DNA from: an uncultured Candidatus Saccharibacteria bacterium
GTDB taxonomy: Bacteria > Patescibacteriota > Saccharimonadia > Saccharimonadales > Saccharimonadaceae
DNA length: 9,333 nucleotides
Direction of reading: 5' to 3'
Assembly: GCA_938042055.1 (NCBI GenBank)
Contig: CALIRX010000048.1
Location: 1-9,333 of the forward strand
Position 1 is the stretch's first letter, and every line of letters begins with the position of its first letter. The notes beneath the pieces are model-generated. The model ran no database searches. It had not been told where the DNA came from and saw only the letters and a program-made list of their open reading frames with translations. Made by a program: the position numbers and the translations under genes. Shown piece by piece: positions 1-5,248 of this stretch.

Positions 1-698
1 CTAATATTGGTTATATATTTTATCCTGAATATATTAGGAAAATGCTCATTCTTATCATACTTAGTTATAGAACCTAAGGAGAACTTAGCTTGAGCGGCTG
101 TAATTGTATTTAATACACCCTTGTCTATGATTTTCATTTCTTCTTTAGAGAAAGGATAACCGTGTTCAATAGAGTCTTGACGTATACTTCCAAGAGCGAA
201 TATACCTATAACATTATTTTCGATGACAGGACTTAGATCTTCGACTAGATTATCTCTGTTAGTGTATACAGCTTCGTATTTATCTGCAGATATTCGATTG
301 TCTTCTGGTATTAAGTTTTCGTTTACGAATTTAGTGAAAGTAGCTCGCCATTCACTATAGCTAACTTCTTCACCACTTTTTTCTTTTTCTAAAAGACCTC
401 TGATGTCAGATAGATTTACGTCTTTATATTTGTCGATTATTTCTTGAGGTATGTCTTTCTCAGCCTTAGTTGTGCTGGCTTCAGGAGATGGAGTTGGGCT
501 TAAAGTTGATGTTGGATTCTGCGTTTCCTGCGCTGTAGATGTTGTTGTATCTGGAGTTGGCTCGCTGTGAGTCTCGCCGCAGGCTGACATTGGTAATATG
601 CTGGTAGCAGCAATAGTGAGCGTAGCGATAGCTTTTCTTAGTAGAGGGTTTGTTTCTTTTGAACCGCTTGGGTTAAGTCGTTCACCATTTTGAACCAT
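1..698 (-). CDS. Predicted lipoprotein, C-terminus beyond the left edge
   Basis: An open frame of 232 codons runs from ATG at 698 off the left edge without a stop. The N-terminus reads as a lipoprotein signal: a polar stretch of about 18 residues, then basic LLRK (19-22), a hydrophobic segment (about 23-37) and a lipobox-like MSAC with the acceptor cysteine at residue 40. After the cysteine comes a Thr/Ser/Pro-rich linker (about 43-75), typical of surface lipoproteins, then a charged, mostly helical-looking domain with no motif I recognise. The expected role is a surface protein anchored to the outer leaflet of the cytoplasmic membrane. AAAGGA lies 11 nt before the ATG, slightly far. The 18-residue extension before the basic n-region is longer than usual, so the true start could differ; no closer in-frame Met precedes the hydrophobic stretch. 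A good promoter lies upstream. Lipoprotein nature is fairly sure; function is unknown. Confidence 0.8.
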   Translation of the reverse strand, partial: MVQNGERLNPSGSKETNPLLRKAIATLTIAATSILPMSACGETHSEPTPDTTTSTAQETQNPTSTLSPTPSPEASTTKAEKDIPQEIIDKYKDVNLSDIRGLLEKEKSGEEVSYSEWRATFTKFVNENLIPEDNRISADKYEAVYTNRDNLVEDLSPVIENNVIGIFALGSIRQDSIEHGYPFSKEEMKIIDKGVLNTITAAQAKFSLGSITKYDKNEHFPNIFRIKYITNI

Positions 699-751
699 AA
701 CGCTTGGGGTCCTTTCTCTGACATTGTCAGGTATTTTATTATAAAAACTCC

Positions 752-769
752 TTAGACCTTCCAGTCTAA
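752..769 (-). repeat. Inverted repeat at the 5' end of the lipoprotein leader
   Basis: TTAGAC, six-base loop, GTCTAA: a perfect 6-bp stem directly downstream of the predicted transcription start. It could be an operator or a 5' stabilising hairpin. It has no T-run, so it is not a terminator. Confidence 0.45.
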
Positions 770-777
770 TTGGCGAT

Positions 778-806
778 ATCATAACATAAATTGTACAGAA
801 ATGCAA
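778..806 (-). promoter_or_regulatory. Promoter of the lipoprotein gene
   Basis: Read on the minus strand: -35 TTGCAT (806-801), 17-bp spacer, -10 TATGAT (783-778), preceded by TGT, which makes an extended -10. Transcription should begin near 771, giving a leader of about 73 nt. That leader contains an inverted repeat TTAGAC-n6-GTCTAA (752-769) close to the expected 5' end and a near-palindrome CTGACA-n1-TGTCAG (718-730). The role of either repeat is unknown. Confidence 0.7.
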
Positions 807-827
807 TAAAAATGGTATATTTTCCAT

Positions 828-851
828 AAAAAAACACCCTATCAAGGGGTG
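828..851 (-). terminator. Intrinsic terminator after tRNA-Asp
   Basis: On the minus strand CACCC, a 7-nt loop and GGGTG form a 5-bp stem followed at once by seven T residues. It begins about 10 nt after the CCA end of tRNA-Asp and ends before the lipoprotein promoter, so it separates the two units. The stem is short, so strength is uncertain. Confidence 0.65.
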
Positions 852-860
852 AATTATCTG

Positions 861-938
861 TGGCGCGCTCGACCGGATTCGAACCGGCGATCTCCTCCGT
901 GACAGGGAGGCGTGATAGGCCAACTTCACTACGAGCGC
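861..938 (-). tRNA. tRNA-Asp(GTC)
   Basis: Cloverleaf on the minus strand: acceptor GCGCTCG pairs with CGAGCGC, discriminator G, CCA encoded in the DNA. The anticodon stem CCTCC/GGAGG encloses the loop CTGTCAC, giving anticodon GTC (codons GAC and GAT). The T arm contains GTTCGAATC. It has its own promoter and terminator and so appears to be a single-gene transcription unit. Confidence 0.97.
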
Positions 939-953
939 ATATCAATATCCCTT

Positions 954-982
954 ATATTACCAGATTACTTCTGTCTTTTCAA
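954..982 (-). promoter_or_regulatory. Promoter of tRNA-Asp
   Basis: Minus strand: -35 TTGAAA (982-977), 17-bp spacer, -10 TAATAT (959-954) preceded by TGG (extended -10). Start expected near 947, about 9 nt before the mature tRNA 5' end. Confidence 0.75.
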
Positions 983-991
983 GGAAAATGT

Positions 992-1020
992 TTGCTTTTT
1001 TCGCTTGACTATTTTACAAT
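992..1020 (+). promoter_or_regulatory. Promoter of the pilin-like operon
   Basis: -35 TTGCTT (992-997), 17-bp spacer, -10 TACAAT (1015-1020), predicting a start near 1027 and a leader of about 15 nt. A second pairing is possible: TTGACT (1005-1010) with TATAAG (1026-1031), but its spacer is only 15 bp and it would make the mRNA almost leaderless. No clear Shine-Dalgarno precedes the ATG at 1042. Which pair is used cannot be settled by eye. Confidence 0.55.
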
Positions 1021-1041
1021 TTAGGTATAAGAGAAAATTTT

Positions 1042-1416
1042 ATGACAAAAAGAAATATTGTAACTAGTATATTTACCGCAACAGTAATCGCAGGAAGCGT
1101 TTTTATACCCAAAGTAGCTTTAGCTGCCGGCAGTTGCGGCGGCGCGGAAACTTCTGTTATTTCTTGTGACGGCACGGGTAGCACGGCGATTATCGATATA
1201 ATCAAGCAAGTTATTAAAATCTTAACTGCTGGAGTTTTGGTCGCGGCAGTTGGTACTGTTATATATGGGGCATTCTTATATACCACTTCTGAGGGTAGTC
1301 CAGATAAGATAAAAAAAGCACGTGAAGTCTGGACGAATACTGTCATTGGGATAATAATGTTTGCATTTATGGTGGCAATTACTAACTTTATTATTCCAGG
1401 AGGAGTTTTCGATTAA
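1042..1416 (+). CDS. VirB2/TrbC-type pilin-like protein 1
   Basis: First of six tandem small proteins of the type IV secretion pilin type. The 124-aa product has a Sec signal peptide with cleavage expected after ALA (residue 28), a short extracytoplasmic segment with two cysteines (C32, C42), then two membrane helices (about 60-80 and 98-118). Between the helices is a short basic loop, SEGSPDKIKKAR, the family's signature position. Known VirB2-like pilins lose their signal, sit in the membrane and are extracted into a helical pilus. This is one of the two most divergent copies: it lacks the Y-A-x-x-G-L signature in helix 2 and shares the PDK loop with the next gene. The start follows a weak ribosome site. 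Its TAA stop overlaps the next ATG by one base, so translation is probably coupled. Family is confident; pilus assembly is inferred. Confidence 0.85.
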   Translation: MTKRNIVTSIFTATVIAGSVFIPKVALAAGSCGGAETSVISCDGTGSTAIIDIIKQVIKILTAGVLVAAVGTVIYGAFLYTTSEGSPDKIKKAREVWTNTVIGIIMFAFMVAITNFIIPGGVFD

Positions 1417-1853
1417 TGAAAAAGATTATAATAGCGATGTCTTTAGTGATTATAGGGTCGTTTGGGGCGAGTGTAACTTTCCCGGGTGTTTCTTTTGCGG
1501 AAGGTGAAATTAATGAATGTGATAAAAAAGGTAAAATTTTAACATTAAAGCCGTGGTATTATGGATTGACGAAAGGTGACTGTTCTGTTAAAGATATTGG
1601 TTCAGACGCTGATTCACAAGCAAAATTTATCTGGAAAATCGCGCTTAATATCGTTGATGATTTGCTGCAGCTTATTGGCTACACGACTGTTGGATATATC
1701 ATGTACGGTGGTTTCTTGATGATGACCAGTAACGGTGCTCCAGACAAGGCTGCTCATGGGCGAAAGACTATTATGAGTGCCGCGATTGGTTTGGTTATCG
1801 CCCTAGCCTCTGTTGCGCTAGTCAACTTTATATCATCAAATATAGGAGTATAA
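1416..1853 (+). CDS. VirB2/TrbC-type pilin-like protein 2
   Basis: The longest copy, 145 aa. Residues 1-28 form a Sec signal ending in SFA. The extracytoplasmic segment (29 to about 75) is the largest of the set, with two cysteines (C35, C56) and an aromatic KPWYYG patch, which suggests a small folded, perhaps disulphide-bonded, domain. Two membrane helices follow (about 79-103 and 119-139), separated by a loop with GAPDK and a basic cluster. The end reads ALVNFI, matching the family's VNF motif. The ATG overlaps the preceding stop (TAATG), and AGGAGGAG inside the previous gene provides the ribosome site about 10 nt upstream. It resembles protein 1 in the PDK loop. The larger outer segment could make it a minor, tip or adhesive subunit; that role is inference. 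Confidence 0.85.
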   Translation: MKKIIIAMSLVIIGSFGASVTFPGVSFAEGEINECDKKGKILTLKPWYYGLTKGDCSVKDIGSDADSQAKFIWKIALNIVDDLLQLIGYTTVGYIMYGGFLMMTSNGAPDKAAHGRKTIMSAAIGLVIALASVALVNFISSNIGV

Positions 1854-1854
1854 A

Positions 1855-2139
1855 ATGAGATATATGGAATTTTTTGCTGGATTGCTGGGGAGTGCTGATA
1901 GTCTTGGTGTGCCGAAGAATAATGGTGTAGATATTATGAAGTTTGTTAATTTGGCATTTTGGGTGGCTGGTGTCGTAGCTGTTATAATTGTTATTATCGC
2001 TGGAATAAATTATTCCCTATCTGCTGGTGATCCAGCTAAGACTGCCAGCGCAAAGAATACTATTCTATATGCAGTCATCGGTTTGGTTATTATTGCTAAC
2101 GCGATTGCTATAACAGGTTATATTATAGGAAAGGTTTAA
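1855..2139 (+). CDS. VirB2/TrbC-type pilin-like protein 3, no signal peptide
   Basis: The smallest copy, 94 aa. It starts one base after the previous stop, with AGGAG seven nt before the ATG; a second in-frame ATG is at 1864. Unlike the other copies it has no basic-hydrophobic-AxA signal. A 29-residue polar N-terminus leads straight into helix 1 (about 30-53). The loop is SAGDPAKTASAK, and helix 2 carries the conserved N-T-I-L-Y-A-x-x-G-L (68-77). The two-helix core is therefore intact and close to copies 5 to 7. Without a cleavable signal it may insert by another route (for example YidC) or serve as a membrane-resident partner rather than an extracted subunit. There is no frameshift that would restore a signal, as it abuts its neighbour. 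Family assignment is firm; the special role is inference. Confidence 0.82.
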   Translation: MRYMEFFAGLLGSADSLGVPKNNGVDIMKFVNLAFWVAGVVAVIIVIIAGINYSLSAGDPAKTASAKNTILYAVIGLVIIANAIAITGYIIGKV

Positions 2140-2140
2140 G

Positions 2141-2566
2141 ATGAAGATTTTTACAAAAATCCTGACGGCTGGAATACTAATAATTGGGCTTCTTGGAGTG
2201 TTCACTCCAGCGGTGTCTGCGGCTAACGGTATTAATATTTGCTCAGAGGAAAATCAAAACTCTGTCTATTGCCAAAATAAAGATAAAGGTGAAGATCAGG
2301 TGAATGGTATTATAAAAACTATCGTTGAAGTTCTACTTACGGCTGTTGGTGCTATTTCGATTATTATGATAGTTATTGGTGGTATTTTATTTGCACTTTC
2401 CAGCGGTGATACTCAGAAGGCTGCAAAAGCCAGAAGTACCATTTTATATGCTGTTGTTGGCTTAATAGTTTCTGTATTCGCTTCGGCGATTGTTAATTTT
2501 GTGTTTGACGGGTTTAATAAGCCGCCTGCCAAACCTGATGCATCTAGTAATAATAATAAGGAGTAA
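2141..2566 (+). CDS. VirB2/TrbC-type pilin-like protein 4
   Basis: 141 aa. Sec signal with AVSA cleavage near residue 27, then a short outer segment with two cysteines (C34, C44) and a run of charged residues. Helix 1 is about 62-86 and ends in IGGILFAL. The loop SSGDTQKAAKAR is basic, and helix 2 (about 100-122) contains T-I-L-Y-A-V-V-G-L and A-I-V-N-F. A polar tail of about 18 residues rich in Pro, Lys and Asn follows, longer than in its neighbours. It starts one nt after gene 3, with AGGAAAGG just upstream. The fused spacing of genes 1 to 5 indicates co-transcription and probably a fixed order of subunits made from one message. It is clearly in the family; its individual job is unknown. 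Confidence 0.85.
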   Translation: MKIFTKILTAGILIIGLLGVFTPAVSAANGINICSEENQNSVYCQNKDKGEDQVNGIIKTIVEVLLTAVGAISIIMIVIGGILFALSSGDTQKAAKARSTILYAVVGLIVSVFASAIVNFVFDGFNKPPAKPDASSNNNKE

Positions 2567-2568
2567 AA

Positions 2569-2982
2569 ATGAAAAAAATGATATTATCGGCGTTAATTGT
2601 AGTTTGTTCGGTGTTTGGATTTTCAGCCATATCAGTAGCTTCTCTTCCAACAAACGTTTCTGCGCAAGCTGCTAATAGCGTCGTAAAGAAAGGTATAACA
2701 ACCGCTACTACGGCGGATATGGAAAATAAAAGCATTGCAGGTGAAGGTGGATTAATAAGCATATTGATTAATTTTTTACTGTGGACTGTTGGAGTTTTAT
2801 CTGTTGTCATGATTATCTTTAGCGGATTTCGCTATATCACTTCAGCTGGAGATGCCGCAAAAACGAAATCTGCTCAAACTGCTCTCACTTATTCGATAGT
2901 TGGCTTAATTGTAGCTGTTCTTGCGTGGGTTATAGTTAAGATGATTTTGAGACAATTCGGAATTGAGGTAAAGACTAATTAG
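2569..2982 (+). CDS. VirB2/TrbC-type pilin-like protein 5
   Basis: 137 aa, two bases after gene 4, with AAGGAG five nt before the ATG. N-terminal signal with possible cleavage after VSA (residue 32). The outer segment is polar and has no cysteines after the signal. Helix 1 (about 63-87) contains VGVLSVVMIIFSGFRY, nearly the same as in the solitary copy at 6350-6757. The loop SAGDAAKTKSAQ follows, then helix 2 (about 104-124) with Y-S-I-V-G-L. It is the last gene of the tightly packed group; a 61-nt gap with its own promoter separates it from gene 6. The strong match to copies 6 and 7 marks it as a canonical pilin-like member. Its C-terminus (LRQFGIEVKTN) is basic and probably cytoplasmic or luminal, depending on topology. 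Confidence 0.86.
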   Translation: MKKMILSALIVVCSVFGFSAISVASLPTNVSAQAANSVVKKGITTATTADMENKSIAGEGGLISILINFLLWTVGVLSVVMIIFSGFRYITSAGDAAKTKSAQTALTYSIVGLIVAVLAWVIVKMILRQFGIEVKTN

Positions 2983-2984
2983 TT

Positions 2985-3012
2985 TTGCAAATAACAGATA
3001 AAAATGTATAAT
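2985..3012 (+). promoter_or_regulatory. Internal promoter for pilin-like gene 6
   Basis: -35 TTGCAA (2985-2990), 16-bp spacer, -10 consensus TATAAT (3007-3012). Start expected near 3019, leaving a leader of about 25 nt that carries AAGGAG ten nt before the ATG. It would let gene 6 be expressed above the rest of the array. Confidence 0.75.
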
Positions 3013-3043
3013 AGTAATATCATTAAACAAGGAGAAAATAACA

Positions 3044-3421
3044 ATGAATAAATTAAAATTAATCTTGGCGGGACTACTGGTAGTACCAACTGTTGCTTTG
3101 GCTGTAGCCCCAGCAGCGAGCGCTGAAGGAGACTTTACTCTAAATAGTGGTGTTACTAGCGCAAAGGGAGATGGTGTAAATGATACCACTTCAGATCCTC
3201 AAGCTTTGGTCAAGCAATTTGTAAACATATTCTTGTTTGCCGTTGGTGCATTGAGTGTTATTATGCTTATCTGGGGTGGTATCCGCTACACTACTTCAGC
3301 TGGTGATAGTAATAAGGTTCAGGCGGCTAAGAATACAGTTTTGTACGCAATTGTTGGTTTGGTGATCGCTATTTTGGCATACGCAATCGTCAATATGGTC
3401 ATCGATAAGTTTAAGGGTTAA
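3044..3421 (+). CDS. VirB2/TrbC-type pilin-like protein 6, candidate major pilin
   Basis: 125 aa with the cleanest pilin layout of the array. Residues 1-27 form a Sec signal ending ASA, leaving a mature protein of about 98 residues. A short polar outer segment (28-55) precedes helix 1 (about 58-80, ending WGGIRY), the loop SAGDSNKVQAAK, and helix 2 (about 98-118) with N-T-V-L-Y-A-I-V-G-L and A-I-V-N-M. Characterised pilins of the VirB2/TraA type have the same two-helix hairpin with the short charged loop facing the pilus lumen. It has its own consensus -10, a clear AAGGAG ribosome site and a strong terminator right after the stop, which fits a highly expressed structural subunit. The major-pilin idea is inference; a second possibility is that it is simply the best-conserved paralogue. 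Confidence 0.87.
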   Translation: MNKLKLILAGLLVVPTVALAVAPAASAEGDFTLNSGVTSAKGDGVNDTTSDPQALVKQFVNIFLFAVGALSVIMLIWGGIRYTTSAGDSNKVQAAKNTVLYAIVGLVIAILAYAIVNMVIDKFKG

Positions 3422-3435
3422 TCTACCCTACTGGT

Positions 3436-3468
3436 AAAAAAGAGCCTCGCTGATGAGGTTCTTTTTTT
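3436..3468 (+). terminator. Intrinsic terminator of the pilin-like array
   Basis: AGAGCCTC, a 6-nt loop and GAGGTTCT form an 8-bp stem with one G-U pair. The stem is extended by the preceding A-run pairing with the T-run, and seven T residues (3462-3468) follow. It lies 15 nt after the stop of pilin-like gene 6. Confidence 0.9.
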
Positions 3469-3474
3469 GTGACT

Positions 3475-3505
3475 AAAAAATACCGCCAACTTGTGACGGT
3501 ATTTT
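3475..3505 (-). terminator. Intrinsic terminator of the hsp20 gene
   Basis: AAAATACCG and CGGTATTTT form a 9-bp stem around an 11-nt loop; read on the minus strand it ends in six T residues. It sits 14 nt after the hsp20 stop and back to back with the pilin terminator, insulating the two converging units. It may also act weakly on the plus strand. Confidence 0.85.
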
Positions 3506-3519
3506 CTGTGAAATGGTTT

Positions 3520-4014
3520 TTACAGAACTTGAATTTTCTTTGCTTTTTCTTGCTTTATCTTTTCAAAAGTAATTGTCAAAACGCCATCTTTTAATTCTGC
3601 CTTAACGCCTTCTTCATTCACAGCGGTTGGCAATGCTAATGTACGGCTGAATTCGCCCCAGTAGCATTCCTGAATGTGCCACTGGCGAACATCCGCTTCG
3701 TCACCGCTAGACAGCGTGCCGCTAATTGTTAAGATGCCGTCAGAAATGCTTACGTCTAGGTCGTTTCGATCTACGCCGGCGGTACGTGCTTTGATAACTA
3801 GGTTGTTTTCTGTCTCGAAAACGTCAACAGCCAATTGACCCATTGCATCATCAGCCTCATCTTCCCAGTTGTCATCGGATCGTGTTGTTGGTGTGCTATT
3901 GCCTCTACTATTGTCGTCGTTAAAACCAGGTAGCAGATCGTCGCTATCATCGTCAATAAACGCCGCAGCCAATTCCTGTTCTGTTAGTAATGTATCATCT
4001 TGCTTTCGGGCCAT
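3520..4014 (-). CDS. hsp20: Small heat-shock protein (Hsp20/alpha-crystallin)
   Basis: 164 aa from the ATG at 4014, chosen because GGAGG lies five nt before it; a GTG four codons upstream is part of that ribosome site. Small heat-shock proteins are ATP-independent holdases that bind unfolding proteins in the cytoplasm. The alpha-crystallin domain spans about residues 60-153, with A-x-D-V-F near 62-66, the D-G-I-L-T-I-S-G strand and the hallmark late G-V-L-T-I strand. The extreme C-terminus IQVL supplies an I-x-V type motif that normally docks into neighbouring subunits during oligomer assembly. The N-terminal 58 residues are strongly acidic and Asn/Ser-rich with few hydrophobics, unlike the usual Phe-rich arm. 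A -35/-10 promoter and a terminator make it monocistronic. No CIRCE-type operator or obvious RNA thermometer is seen in the short leader. Family assignment is sure. Confidence 0.95.
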   Translation of the reverse strand: MARKQDDTLLTEQELAAAFIDDDSDDLLPGFNDDNSRGNSTPTTRSDDNWEDEADDAMGQLAVDVFETENNLVIKARTAGVDRNDLDVSISDGILTISGTLSSGDEADVRQWHIQECYWGEFSRTLALPTAVNEEGVKAELKDGVLTITFEKIKQEKAKKIQVL

Positions 4015-4059
4015 AATTTCCTCCACTTTTATAATAGGCTCACTGACAAAGTCTTTATT

Positions 4060-4088
4060 AGTATAACTGTAATGTGCGTTATAATCAA
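4060..4088 (-). promoter_or_regulatory. Promoter of hsp20
   Basis: Minus strand: -35 TTGATT (4088-4083), 17-bp spacer, -10 TATACT (4065-4060). Start expected near 4053, leader about 39 nt. The -35 overlaps the -10 proposed for comF on the opposite strand, so the two promoters may compete. Confidence 0.7.
4080..4085 (+). promoter_or_regulatory. Possible -10 box of comF
   Basis: Consensus TATAAT at 34 nt before the comF ATG, giving a leader of about 27 nt. No good -35 stands at 16-18 bp (best is TTAGTA at 4058), so activity is uncertain. Confidence 0.45.
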
Positions 4089-4118
4089 CAGAGAAAGGCT
4101 TAAAACGTAAAAATTACA

Positions 4119-4793
4119 ATGTTTGACACGCTATTATCAATCATCGCTCCCCACCACTGTTATAGGTGTGGTAAAACGGGTGGTATTTTATGCTTAAATT
4201 GTAAAAAGTACATCACGAGTCGGAAGTATGATATGTGTGTATTATGTGGTGATTTATTGGAAAATGGCAACTTATGTAAAAAGCATAACCTTCCCTGTGA
4301 TATGATCTGGTGCTTTTCGCGACGTACAGGTGTTGTCGCAAAGATTATTGATGATTATAAGTTCAACCGCGTTCAGGCGGCGGCTGATTTACTAAGCGAA
4401 TTCTTAGACGAAGTTCTGCCTGAATTGCTGTCAGATACAGTAATTGTTCCAATTCCTACAATTTCTAAGAATATTCGGCGTCGTGGATTTGATCATATCC
4501 GAAAAATTGCTATTAAACTATCTCGACGTAGAAAAATAGAGTGTTGTTCCCTGCTCCGGCGCAGAAATAACGTCACTCAGCACTTTACGAAGTCTTCCGC
4601 CCAGAGAAAACGTCAAGCAAAGGAGTTTTTTGAAATTGCGGGTAAAGTTGATAAAAATAAGCGATATATCATTATTGACGATATTTTTACAACTGGTTCA
4701 ACTGTGTTGGCGGCGGCGGAATGTTTGAAGAAAAATGGTGCCAAACACGTGGAAATTGCGGTTATTGCCAGACACGGGCGTCCGAAATTATGA
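4119..4793 (+). CDS. comF: ComF/GntX-family phosphoribosyltransferase-like protein
   Basis: 224 aa, the usual ComF size. The N-terminus holds paired CxxC knuckles at C14/C17, C25/C28 and C40/C43, likely zinc ligands. The phosphoribosyltransferase fold follows, with V-P-I-P near 110 and the PRPP-binding motif YIIIDDIFTTGST at about 183-195, including both aspartates. In competent bacteria ComF is a cytoplasmic factor needed, with the ComFA helicase and DprA, for bringing in transforming single-stranded DNA. Candidate Phyla Radiation bacteria commonly keep a com set, and uptake could supply nucleotides to organisms with poor biosynthesis; that reading is inference. The ATG has no close Shine-Dalgarno; AGAAAGG lies about 20 nt away. 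The TGA stop is directly next to the rlmH stop on the other strand. A purine phosphoribosyltransferase is an alternative but lacks the cysteine module. Confidence 0.9.
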   Translation: MFDTLLSIIAPHHCYRCGKTGGILCLNCKKYITSRKYDMCVLCGDLLENGNLCKKHNLPCDMIWCFSRRTGVVAKIIDDYKFNRVQAAADLLSEFLDEVLPELLSDTVIVPIPTISKNIRRRGFDHIRKIAIKLSRRRKIECCSLLRRRNNVTQHFTKSSAQRKRQAKEFFEIAGKVDKNKRYIIIDDIFTTGSTVLAAAECLKKNGAKHVEIAVIARHGRPKL

Positions 4794-5240
4794 GTGATGA
4801 TAATGACTGCCGCGATGGATTTCTTGGGCGCGATACAATTGCTCGGCTAAAATAAGCCGAACTAATTGGTGTGGAAACACTAAGTTCGATAACGACCAAA
4901 CGATGTTGGATTTTTGGCGCAAATCGCTGGTAACTCCGTAAGCGCCACCGATGATGAAGACGATATGCTTGTCGATATGTTCGGTTATTAGGTCAGATAA
5001 TTCCGGTGATGATAAGTTCTTGCCGCGCTCATCGAGCAAAATAACAAAGTCGTCCGAATTGAGGCGTGAAAAAATACGCTCAGACTCTTCCTGGCGCGCC
5101 CTGTCGCCTTCAAAGCTTGAATGCGGTAGAATAATCATTTCCGCAGAAAAAGGCGTTCGTAGACGTTCTAAAAAACGAGAAATGCCTGGCTGAACCCAGG
5201 CTTCGTGCTTTTTTCCGATTGTTATAATGGTGATTTTCAT
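4788..5240 (-). CDS. rlmH: 23S rRNA pseudouridine-1915 N3-methyltransferase RlmH
   Basis: 150 aa, matching the family's roughly 155-residue size. RlmH is a SPOUT-class enzyme that uses S-adenosylmethionine to methylate pseudouridine 1915 in helix 69 of 23S rRNA on assembled ribosomes. The motifs are textbook: LDERG at 69-73, IGGAYG at 97-102, FPHQLVRLILAEQLYRA at 122-138 and the terminal YHH at 147-149. I chose ATG 5240 (M-K-I-T) because longer starts run into tRNA-Ser; the ATG at 5249 begins on the last base of the tRNA CCA and would add MDI. No Shine-Dalgarno fits, as only 8 nt separate the gene from the tRNA. It is the last member of a unit tRNA-Arg, 77-aa gene, tRNA-Ser, rlmH. Its stop (TAA) overlaps the end of comF by convergence. 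Confidence 0.96.
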   Translation of the reverse strand: MKITIITIGKKHEAWVQPGISRFLERLRTPFSAEMIILPHSSFEGDRARQEESERIFSRLNSDDFVILLDERGKNLSSPELSDLITEHIDKHIVFIIGGAYGVTSDLRQKSNIVWSLSNLVFPHQLVRLILAEQLYRAQEIHRGSHYHHS

Positions 5241-5248
5241 AATATCCA

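Noticed and set aside
1014..1346. Minus-strand 110-aa hydrophobic ORF opposite pilin-like gene 1
   Set aside because: Shadow of the real gene; complement of hydrophobic codons often yields hydrophobic frames. The plus-strand frame has the signal peptide and family motif.
4015..4026. GTG start for hsp20 four codons upstream
   Set aside because: These bases are the Shine-Dalgarno itself (GTGGAGGAAATT) of the ATG at 4014.
4015..4053. RNA thermometer or CIRCE operator in the hsp20 leader
   Set aside because: The leader is about 39 nt with no stem that pairs to the GGAGG site and no TTAGCACTC-type repeat.
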